Shown here one piece after another: positions 55,901 through 64,000 of a DNA stretch of 64,000 nucleotides; position 1 is the stretch's first letter; each line of letters opens with the position of its first letter. A program made the position numbers and the translations under genes. The notes below the pieces were generated by a model, which worked only from the letters and a program-made list of their open reading frames with translations, was not told where the DNA came from and did not search any database. The DNA is from Hortaea werneckii. Taxonomy: Eukaryota > Ascomycota > Dothideomycetes > Mycosphaerellales > Teratosphaeriaceae. The stretch is taken from the NCBI GenBank assembly GCA_037044905.1, contig JBAOKB010000159.1:496001-560000 (forward strand), read 5' to 3'.

Positions 55901-55969
55901 GGTCCGCCAGGCAAGGGCAGAGACAAGGTGCCTCAGAGTCCTGGTGCTGTTGGTAGCAGTGGTAGATAG
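52906..55969 (+). CDS. acrB: AcrB-like ubiquitination-network membrane/coiled-coil protein, one frame change
   Basis: The start is the ATG at 52906 (MPPKKPSRNTPNARD). The N-terminal ~140 residues are disordered. Several membrane helices follow (ISILILLLSLPPTLVLVIQ, YPALATILIVDLLFWVCWL, TYSIASCTLIVCVVHVL), then a Lys-rich linker (SSKKKKKQANQ). A domain reads on in the second frame (KPFYIRINGAAWSS, GEIFGLAPLSSYHCEIVG). A long coiled coil follows (LKQSIQSAEAKLNETRNR to LERAQVAQRRLDDD), then a Pro/Ser/Asn-rich tail. This is the order in AcrB of Aspergillus nidulans, linked to acriflavine resistance and the CreB-CreC deubiquitination network. A one-base surplus near 54388-54391 splits the gene; the corrected length is 1,020 residues. 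Confidence 0.82.
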
Positions 55970-56328
55970 ATATTTGCGCAAACGTGGCTTGTGTTTTCTG
56001 TTCTCAAGTCAATGAATTTTCGTCTATGTGTTCCTACGACATTGCACGTCGGCTTTCGCTCTGGGTGATCTCTTCTGCGTCAGTGTAACCGGTGCATGAC
56101 GCACGTGACATTGCGTATGCCAAGACATTCGGAAAGTGAATGTTCCCTCCCAAAGCTGCCCCGCGCTCAGGTCTACCCTAAACAGGTTTCACATGGATCT
56201 CTGATGGGCTTCGCGACGCGTCGGCTTCCCACTAGGCGGTCATGATGTCGGAGGCACGTAGGCACTGTTCCTGCACTCCTCCTTGTCTTGAGCCAGCAAG
56301 CGGCTCAGAGTGACCGCATCTTCACGCG
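55970..56328. other. Intergenic, 359 bp
   Basis: This separates two genes on the same strand. I see no RNA gene or repeat. It presumably holds the acrB terminator and the promoter of the next gene. Confidence 0.4.
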
Positions 56329-57513
56329 ATGGCACAGAAGTCGGCTTTTGACACTCCATGGTTTAACAAACAGGACAACAGCTTCTTCAATTCCCTCAAC
56401 AAGTCTGTCGTACCCCACATTGTCCTCACAGCCGAGACGGACGACTTTGACGAAGAGACGACGCAGCAGTGGAGGGATGAAGGGTTTGATACCGCATACG
56501 TGCCGCTGCTCGGCGGCGGCAACGACTTCATCAATAGGCTACACAGGACCGGCGACGCCTTTGGAGTGAGCGAGTATTACGCTATAGTAGGTAAAGAGCA
56601 TGTGACAAGGCCCTAAGCCATCGAGACCGCTTTCCTGATCCGTCGAGCTTTAGCATACGGCGATGCAGCCTCCCTAGTCCTGCAGGCGCATCTGAAGCCC
56701 AATCACCCAAAGCTGTGCGCTGTCGTAGCCTACTATCCATCGACCATTCCGTCCGTCCATTCCAAATTCCCACCGAGCATCAAAGTGCTCGCCCATCTCG
56801 CTGGAAAAGAGATAGGTGTCCAGCACCACCCGGAAGTGTTGGGTATCCAGGGGAAGAACAAGACAGTCCGCAAGCGTCTGGATCCGGGAGCTGGGTACGG
56901 TGAACCACTTAAGATCAGCTTCCCTGCTTATACGTACGCGGGAATAGAGCCTGGCTTTGCAGAGCGGGACCTCGATGAGTTTGACCCGGTCGCCGAGAGC
57001 GTGGCATTCACTCGCAGTCTACACACAGTTCGCAAGGGTTTCAGAATCGACCGCAATATCGAAACGATCCGCGACGATGTTGTGGACCTTGCGGCGGCAG
57101 GAAACGCCACGGGCACTGTGGAACATCTCCGGCCCTATGCCCACGTCATTAATGGACCAACCCTCAGTGGTGGTGTAGGGACCAAGGCATTATCTGAGTA
57201 CTACAATGACTTTTTCCAACCGCTGCCAGCCGACTTTCGCGTACGCCTTCTAAGCCGGACGGTGGGCAATGACGGTAGCCGGATCGTTGACGAACTTTTC
57301 GTCAACTTTACTCATAACAGGGAAGTCCACTGGATCCTGCCAGGCATTCCCGCTACAAACAAAAAGGTGGAAGTCGTGATGATTAGCATCGTTCGCATGA
57401 TCGGCAACCAATTGGAGAGCGAGCACATGTACTGGGATCAGGCGTCTGTGCTAGTGCAAGTAGGCCTGCTAAGCCCGAAGATGGTGCCAGACAGCTTCAA
57501 GAAAAAGGTGTAG
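56329..57513 (+). CDS. Dienelactone-hydrolase-like domain fused to a SnoaL-like domain
   Basis: Exons 56329-56590 and 56654-57513 (63-nt intron, GTAAAG...TTTAG) give 373 residues. The intron length is a multiple of three, but it contains an in-frame TAA, so it must be removed. The N-terminal ~215 residues resemble the alpha/beta-hydrolase dienelactone hydrolase fold: VPLLGGGNDFINRL, YYAIVAYGDAASLVL, LCAVVAYYPSTIP, and FPAYTYAGIEPGFAERD. The C-terminal ~150 residues (ALSEYYNDFFQPLPADFRV, VDELFVNFTHNREVHWILPG) look SnoaL/NTF2-like. At the nucleophile elbow I see GDAAS rather than a Cys or Ser in G-x-C/S-x-G. Where family members carry the catalytic His, the sequence reads GIEPGF. Hydrolase activity is therefore doubtful. 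It lies next to an aldolase, a transporter and a regulator. Confidence 0.72.
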
Positions 57514-57635
57514 AAGAATTGCCATATGGGGTGCTGAGTCTGCACGAGCGATGAAGAGAGGGAGCAGCACGCACATGAACGAGCTAATACCAGAGTAGAA
57601 AGGTTGGTCAAAATCAATTGGAATTTACGTGTCCG

Positions 57636-58473
57636 CTAATGTACACCGTTAACCTTGGCCGCCTTCGTCGAACTCTTTTGCACCCTTTCATTTAGCTCGC
57701 TCATTTCCTTGGCCCTTTTGGTCGCCGCTCCGCTCAAGAGCGGTGCGTCCGTTGCAGCCATGACCCAGTTGACACCCATGCCACAGAACTTCTCAACGAG
57801 ATCTAATCTCGAATGCAGGCCACCGCAACCGAGAAAAATGTTGGCCTTCTTGCATGCATTGGCGACCTTCATGTACGCGGCATCAAGTCTGTCGTTGTCG
57901 TAATCACCTGGCATGTCCATCTCAGCTGTTAGATCATTCGTTCCAATCAGCAAAGATCCACTCCAGGCACGGCAGCGATCTCATCGACAATCTCCAAAGC
58001 TTCTAAGGTCTCGATCATAGGTATGACAAGTGTCGCCGCGTTGCACATAGGGTTTGCTTGCTTGGCCGGAACGTGCTTGTATTGGAGATGTGGCAATCCG
58101 CTGGTTGCGCTCCTCTTGCCTACGGGATGGAACTTGGCGGCCTCAACGACGTCCTTAGCATCCTGTACGGTCTTGATATGCGGCACTATGACGCCCAGGC
58201 GCCCCCATCGAGAATGCGAGATACAAAGAATGGGTCCTTGCTCGGCGATCGGACAATCGGTGTTATGCCGGCATACAGTGCGGCTATACAAAGTTGACCT
58301 GCCGTGTCCAGATCGAATGATGAGTGTTCCATATCAATCAGGATGCCGTCGAAGCCAGCTGTCTTGGCCATCATTGGGAGCTCGACCGTCCGGACTAATT
58401 TGGCGCTAAGTGTATACGCTACTTCACCGGCCAGCATCTTGTCTTTAAGCGTGTTCTCAATCTTTAGAGCCAT
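57636..58473 (-). CDS. HpcH/HpaI-family class II aldolase, frame-disrupted
   Basis: The start is the ATG at 58473 (MALKIENTLKDKMLAGEVAY). Family marks are the barrel strands GFDGILIDMEHSSFD (metal-binding region), TPIVRSPSKDPFFVSRILDGGA, GVIVPHIKTVQDAKDVV, VIPMIETLEALEIVDEIAAVPGVD and LIGTNDLTAEMDMPG. Two one-base losses interrupt the frame: near 58198-58199 (GALGVIVP restored) and in the T-run at 57952-57954 (VDLLLIGTND restored). The corrected length is 279 residues, normal for the family. These enzymes cleave 4-hydroxy-2-oxo acids to pyruvate and an aldehyde in aromatic-acid degradation; fungal relatives may act on other 2-keto-3-hydroxy acids. Its neighbours suggest a catabolic role. Confidence 0.88.
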
Positions 58474-59555
58474 GATTACGCTACTTTAGAGAATTCTCCA
58501 TCAGAATTCCTCCGGTTTTGCCAATTGGTGAAATAGTGAAGGTAATTAATCGATTATGGGAGCTCAGAAGAGACTGCACAGGAGTGTATTGCTGAACAAG
58601 GATCGACAGATGCCACGGCGAGACATACTTGCTTCATCAAGGTATATCAGTCCGGTCGCGGTCGACTCACTTGGCGTTCGTACACCTTGGGTGGGGCTTG
58701 ATTCACGATGCCGTCGGACGGGGTCCGCCTGCCAAGGTCCGAAACTCCGCATTCCACCTCCACCATACCTGTTCCCACAGGTCCATTGCCGCGTCGGGAA
58801 CTGAAGGATAACCTGACTATCCAGAGCTGTGATTCGAAGCATAAACAAGGCTGACATGATTCACAGGGCGATGTCGCCCTGACATGCGGCCAGTCCACTA
58901 CTCTTCAATTCACACTTAGGAAGTGTCTCTCCTCTTACCTTTCGTATCTCGACCATTTTGAACAGCCCGAGAATTGGCCAAAGCTGAAGCAATGCCTCAT
59001 CGCTACAAGCCTTCATCATGGCTCCGCTTCGAGGTCATTGAACCCTTTGGACTTTCACTCCACCAATGGCAACCTTACGAGGAAGTAAAGCTGTGCGGAG
59101 AATTCGGTATCAGACTGCCGGCTGTTCCAGCTCTGATGGTTCCCCTTTGCAGCACTTGGCCGTCTTGGAAAGACCATTTGAGTCCATGCCTCCCTTTGGC
59201 GATTCGCTATGCCCACCGGACACTGTCCGCTATGGGTTGAACCTCCCCCGCACTTCCCCGCATCCCCAGGACACCCGCGGGCAGTGAGAACGCTGTCTCC
59301 ACCCCCAACATCTGCCAAGTTACAATACCTGTACGGCTTCGTTAGAGGGCTTGCGCTTTGTCGGCTTTGGCCCGTCTGCCAGATCCTTTGCTCAGAAATA
59401 TGCTCTTTGTAGCGCATTTGACCCATTATAAGTCTTAGAGGTGTAGAAGGGCGATTCCATGCTTGAAAAGGGCCCATCTCCAGCGCTCCTTTTCCTTTCG
59501 ATCATCGTTCAGATACAACATCTCCGACATCAAAATTGATTTTCATTAGATCATT
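58474..59555. other. 1.1-kb divergent intergenic region (aldolase / MFS permease)
   Basis: No supported gene: the ORFs at 58564-58857 (-), 58974-59240 (+) and 59055-59477 (-) lack recognisable content. It holds the promoters of two divergent genes that may be co-regulated. Confidence 0.5.
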
Positions 59556-61280
59556 ATGGAGCTTGACGCGAGCACCAAGGGACGCTACCATCGAGTCTGG
59601 CAAGCAGGCTGCAGGCCATGTCGAGGTTGTCGATAACACGGAGCGTACGCTTCTTGACAGATACGCTCTACTGAAGGACCTATCGCAAGAAGAGCTTGAC
59701 AAGCTTGATAAGGCAGTCGTCCGGAAGTTGGACTGGGTGTTCTTGCCATGCGTGACATTGATGCTTTTGATGAAGTAGGATAGTGCCTCATCTTTTCCTT
59801 GGGTAATGCAGCTGACATCTCACAGCTATCTTGACCGAATCAACGTCTCCAACGCTCGGCTAGCTGGTATGCAGTCTGACCTCAATATGACCGATGTCGA
59901 ATGGTCTGCTGGCATCTCACTCTTCTGTATGACTCTAGCACCCAAGACCGAAGCCCCCTCAACGCTAATTCAATGCTCGCAGATGTCGGCTACATCATCT
60001 CTCAGATCCCAGCGAACGTTTTCATCGCGAAAGGCAAGCCTCGCGTGCTTCTGCCAGCATGCATGCTAGGCTGGTCTTGCGTCACCATTTGTATGCCTGC
60101 GATGAAGAGTCCGTGGGCATTCATGCTCTGTCGCTTTTTGGTCGGCATAACAGAAGGCCCATTCCTGCCCGCGGTGTCCGTCATTACGAGTTCGTGGTAT
60201 ACCAGGCAAGAGTCGCCCATGAGGTAAGACACTCCACAAAGATACACTGCGGATGATGACCGCTGACGCGAGCCTCAGGATGGGAATATGGCATGCAGGC
60301 AATGTCACGTCCAACATTTTCTCCGGACTTATGGCTGCTGGTATTCTGACTGGTATGGACAACCTTGCGGGACTACACTCCTGGCAGTGGTTCTTCATTA
60401 TCGAGGGCGCCATCAGTATCCTTGTTGGCTTTCTCGGCTTCTGGGCGATCCCAAACTGGCCGCACAACACTCCCACGTACTACTTCTCCCCGCAAATGGC
60501 TGAGATGGCTCAATATCGCTCTGCTGTCTCTGCCGGCGGCCGATCTGAGGATGATGAGGGAGGCTACTTCGATGGAATAAGGCTGGCAGCTAAGGATCCC
60601 TTCACCTGGATGTTTGCTGCACTGCATTTTTTCCTTATCCTCTCACAATCCTTCAAGGACTTTCTACCGTCGGTAAGCCATGTTGATTTGAAACCCCGCT
60701 CGAGCGAAAGAGCTACATTCTAACGCTGTGCCGAATGCAGATTGTCAAGACATTTGGGTTCTCCGAAGTGGGCACCTATCTTATCCAAGCGCCCCGTATT
60801 TGGTCGCCTACATTGTCATGCTGACCCTCTCATGGTCTAGCGGACGCACCGGAGATCACGCCTTCCACATCATTGGGGCCATTCTGATGTGTATGGTGGG
60901 TGCGGTGATTATGATCTCGACTTTGAATCCAGGAGCACGCTACTTCAGCGTGTTCCTGCTTTGCTCTGGTCCATTCCTGGGCTGAACCTGCAGCTTGCTT
61001 GGGAAACGACAGTGGTACCACGTCCACGTACCAAAAGGGCAGCCCTCTTGTCGCCATCGCAAACTGCGTTAGCAGTGTCACTCACTGGTTCAGCCCGTAC
61101 GCCTTCCTGAGAAGCCAAGAGCCCCGCTACGCAACAGGCGGTGGTCTGATGATTGCGGGATGTGGCTTGACGGTTTTCGCGGCTCTGCTTCTCCGCTGGT
61201 GGGCGCAGAGGAAGAACAAGCAGATTGATCGCCGTGAGGAGCAGACTGGAGAAGTCACGACCTGGCGTTTTGCTACGTGA
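59556..61280 (+). CDS. MFS anion:cation symporter (allantoate-permease/Dal5-like), frame-disrupted
   Basis: Five exons (59556-59774, 59826-59926, 59983-60223, 60279-60672, 60741-61280) are separated by GT-AG introns of 51-68 nt. The start ATG at 59556 (MELDASTK) rejoins the main frame after a one-base surplus at the G-run 59579-59581. The protein shows the Dal5/ACS pattern: KLDWVFLPCVTLMLLMNYLDR into TM1, ISQIPANVF, FMLCRFLVGITEGPFLPA, LHSWQWFFIIEGAISI, then six C-terminal helices. Three one-base losses lie in the last exon: the C-run at 60792-60795, near 60981 and near 61045. Corrected, it has 498 residues ending in REEQTGEVTTWRFAT. It imports an organic anion such as a carboxylate, ureide or vitamin. 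It is adjacent to the regulator gene on the same strand. Confidence 0.87.
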
Positions 61281-61645
61281 GTAGAGAGAGCCATCGACAC
61301 AGATGCTGTAAGCTCGACTGGCAGAAGGTGTGGAATACAGATAGTTTGTCCGGACGGAGTATGGGAGTTAGTTGCCATATGTACACGAGCCAATCAAGTT
61401 GTTCAAGTGATCGGACTTTCCGTGATCGGTGTTTCTGTCATCGATGTTTAAAGAATAAATTCCGCGTTGAGAAGTGTCTGGTGTCAGGTTGCCATAAAGT
61501 GCGGACTTCTGCCATGATTGCCCATCATCGGAATTGCGGGGGCGTATTCGAAGAGCCTCGCGCTGTAACTTCATCCTTTCGCAATCAACATCGACCATGA
61601 GCGATCCATACAGCTCATCCTGCTGACGTTATCCCGCTTTTGAAA
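61281..61645. other. Intergenic, 365 bp
   Basis: This lies between the permease and the Zn2Cys6 regulator. No gene or repeat is seen; it probably holds the regulator's promoter. Confidence 0.4.
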
Positions 61646-63753
61646 ATGACATCGCAAGGTGAATCTTTCTCTACTGTAGCTCCGGGTCCGCCATCAACAA
61701 TCAAGCGCCAGGCTTGCCAAAGGTGTTTTCGGCGAAAGCAAAAGGTGCGAAGATTCGGTGGAATTTTGACTTCAGACTGACCACCAGGCAGTGCGATCGA
61801 AACGGACCCCCTTGTGGTCATTGTGCTGACGCTGGAGTCCCATGCGCCCCGCGGACAATATCGTTCATTCCTGTCAGCGACGAGGCCGATCCTGATCTCG
61901 AACAGTTGCGCCTCGTCCCCGGCGAAGGGTGAGGGTGTCCATACAAGTTCCCTATTTGCGCTGACCCATAGCCCAGATATGTCCAAGGATTGAAGCGGAA
62001 GATATCCCACCTGCAGTCTCTACAGGCCTCGAAAAGCCGTCGCTTGGAAGATTCGGAGTCTCGAAACCGATCTGAGATTCAAGTCATTCCTTCTAACAGC
62101 ATTTCCACAAACGGCCAAAACTCCGCTGACCTGCGAGTCACCGAGGGCGGTCAGTCTTTGCGGGATGCCCTCGCGGAGTTTGGGCACCTGGCCCTTGGTT
62201 CCAGCTCAATAACGACGCCGGATCGCTCCCAATCTTCGGGCGACTTTGCACCGTCAATGTCGCAAGTTTTGTACGCAGCTTTGACTCTGAAGCCGACATT
62301 GAGCCAGCCATCGCAGCTTAATGCAGTAGATAAGATACTAGCCAGCCATCACAATCCCTCAAGGCCCATCAGTCCGACTAGAGAGACTACCAGTGCTCTA
62401 TTCGAGATCTACACATCGATTATACTACCAAGGTTTCCATTTATGGATGCATCTAACTTGGACAGGTACTACATCAAGTGCATTTCACACCAGATGCAAC
62501 TGATGCCGGCCGGTGGCAAAGAGCCCTATGCTTACGAGTCTTTCCTGGTATACATGGCGATTGCAACCGCTGCTTTCGCATCGGCGTCATCTCCTCGCAT
62601 CTTTGACTTTGGTACTCAACTTTTCACAAGCGTTACACAACATCTTCCAGACCTCACTGGCATTGCTGGTCCTCAGGTGACCGTCCAATGCCTGACGGCG
62701 CTCGCTCTTGGCAGCCTGTACAATCCACATCAGGGATCGCCATGGTATCTGCTGGGTATCGCTGTAGCTGGAGCACTGTCCTCAGGCATGCATCGTTGGG
62801 ACGACGCAAGGCTTTCCGACACTGAAGCGCCTCGCAAAGCTGAGTCAGAGCGTCTGTTGCAGACGCTTTATGTTCTTGACAGGTAAGAATCTCCGCAAAG
62901 GGTTTTGCGATTTCACTAAGACCCGAGCAAGAGAAGTTCGCACGCTTTGATCGACCACCTGCATTGTCTGGACGGGAACTTTGTCCTGCGGTACGTATTC
63001 ACAGGTGCATGTGCATAATTAGACGCGAGCTGATCTAGCTAGGCTTTGGACCGCCCACGCGGCTCAGAGAGCCATGAGAGTCCCAATGCGGCGCTACTAC
63101 AAGGTGCACTCGAATACCTGGGTATGGAATTTGACACACGTTTGGATTGGACGAAACCTGATTTCTACTACATCGGTATTGCAAACGCTCTCGGTGCCTC
63201 AATTCCTCTTCGCAAGGCCGGCCATTCCGGACTAGACGAGTTGACTCTACGCCTGCGAAGCCGCTTTCTCGCAGACGTATGGTCTAAGCGTGCTCTCAGT
63301 CGAGAGCTCCAAAGCCAGGAAGCCTTGGCTGGGTCGTCCTTGGCAAGAGAAAGTGTCACAACTTGCAGAGACTGGCTCTGCCTGCTCAGTGAAAAAGTGC
63401 GGCAGAATACTTACGTCCTCTCCATCCTTGACGCTTATGAGATTGCTGGAGCAGGATCGCTTTCCGCCTGGGTCCAGAAGTATGCAGGCTTCGAGGTCGC
63501 TCGCGAAGTCTTGCGTGATTGCACGCGCATCGACACGCTTTGTGCGTCAATGCTGGGCTATCTTTCTGCTCGTTTTGATGCCGCGAAAACACTTGGTTCG
63601 CTACTGGACGAACTGAAGAGTACCGACTCTTGGCAGGCATCGCAAGATGTACAAAGGATCGTTCAGCCGAATCTGACGGAAATTCCAAAATCACATGCTG
63701 CTCCGGTACCGCGTCGCATGCGCGAACTGTTGCATGCCTGCCGGAGAGAATAG
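61646..63753 (+). CDS. Zn2Cys6 fungal-specific transcription factor
   Basis: Exons 61646-61744, 61792-61928, 61977-62882, 62921-62990 and 63043-63753 total 1,923 nt (640 residues) with no frame change. The introns are 38-52 nt, GT-AG. The binuclear cluster sits near residue 24: CQRCFRRKQKCDRNGPPCGHC, with a final Cys in AGVPC, gives CX2CX6CX6CX2CX6C. The first intron falls inside the cluster, between the second and third ligands. A basic/coiled segment follows (GLKRKISHLQSLQA). The fungal-specific TF middle-homology region runs from about residue 220 (SALFEIYTSIILPRFPFMD, YESFLVYMAIATAAFAS, GIAVAGALSSGMHRW) through RPPALSGRELCPA. It is a DNA-binding activator, perhaps of the neighbouring permease and aldolase, which is inferred from position. 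Confidence 0.88.
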
Positions 63754-63962
63754 AGGTGGTCGGTTGCGGAGGCTTGCCGTGTGCTTCGGCTTCACTCCGA
63801 CAAGCTTCGGACCCCGCCCGCGCAAGTTTAGCTGATGCATGGCTGCATCTCCAGACATATAGTCAAAGGCGTTGACAGTACTTCTCTGTCCTTTGCAACT
63901 CAAACTTCGATTTGCATGATTTCTTTGCGATCCGAGGTGACTATACTTGCAAGACTTGCGCG

Positions 63963-64000
63963 ATGGCTCCCGCACTCATCCAGCCGGAGGCTACGGACTT
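63963..64000 (+). CDS. Possible start of a next gene, cut by the window end
   Basis: An ATG at 63963 opens a frame (MAPALIQPEATD) that runs off the end of the window. The context cgATGGCT is acceptable for a fungal start. Only 12 codons are visible, so nothing can be said about function. Confidence 0.25.
   Translation, partial: MAPALIQPEATD

Noticed and set aside
56591..56653. In-frame TAA in the DLH-like gene read as a nonsense mutation
   Set aside because: The stop lies within a good 63-nt GT-AG intron; removing it gives the continuous IVAYGDAAS segment.
1..64000. Search by eye for tRNA genes, rRNA, transposons and terminal repeats
   Set aside because: No B-box-like GGTTCGANNCC context with a foldable cloverleaf, no transposase or reverse-transcriptase motif and no long terminal or inverted repeats were found; a covariance-model and repeat search would be decisive.

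Overview
The window is nuclear DNA of a filamentous ascomycete, most probably a dothideomycete. The reasons are short 38-121 nt GT-AG introns with CTAAC/CTGAC-like branch sites, a compact mosaic of genes on both strands without operons, and typical fungal families: a Pth11-type membrane receptor, a hybrid histidine kinase, AcrB, a Zn2Cys6 regulator and a QDE3/Sgs1-type RecQ helicase. I saw no rRNA, tRNA, CRISPR array or recognisable transposon.

Layout. 0.5-5 kb: an ASPM-like spindle protein and a class III aminotransferase. 5-7.8 kb: no gene seen. 7.8-22.5 kb: a rhodopsin-domain membrane protein, a sugar transporter with two micro-exons, a RecQ helicase divergent from a PLP-dependent decarboxylase, a zinc-type alcohol dehydrogenase and an aquaglyceroporin. 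24.8-29.3 kb: a mitochondrial J-protein, a broken hypothetical gene and a repeat-bearing GPI-type surface protein. 30.3-37.4 kb: a GAF hybrid histidine kinase, the complex I subunit GRIM-19 and the tRNA methyltransferase Trm10. 38.3-43.4 kb: two divergent paralogous genes with an unusual CX8CX8CX3H zinc finger. 44.3-51.5 kb: the CCR4 deadenylase, a SAM methyltransferase, an LYR protein (LYRM5/ETFRF1 type) and a hotdog thioesterase. 52.9-56.0 kb: AcrB. 56.3-63.8 kb: a DLH/SnoaL-like protein, an HpcH/HpaI aldolase, an MFS anion permease and a Zn2Cys6 factor, which together look like a small catabolic cluster.

The most pervasive signal is technical or evolutionary. About 25 single-base indels interrupt eleven otherwise convincing genes, many of them in short homopolymers. 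In each of the eleven, allowing for them makes the coding length an exact multiple of three and restores family motifs. Residual assembly error is the simplest explanation. Coordinates below give the whole gene, with breaks and introns described in the evidence. The best biological leads are the CCCH paralogue pair, the micro-exons, the repeat surface protein and the catabolic cluster.
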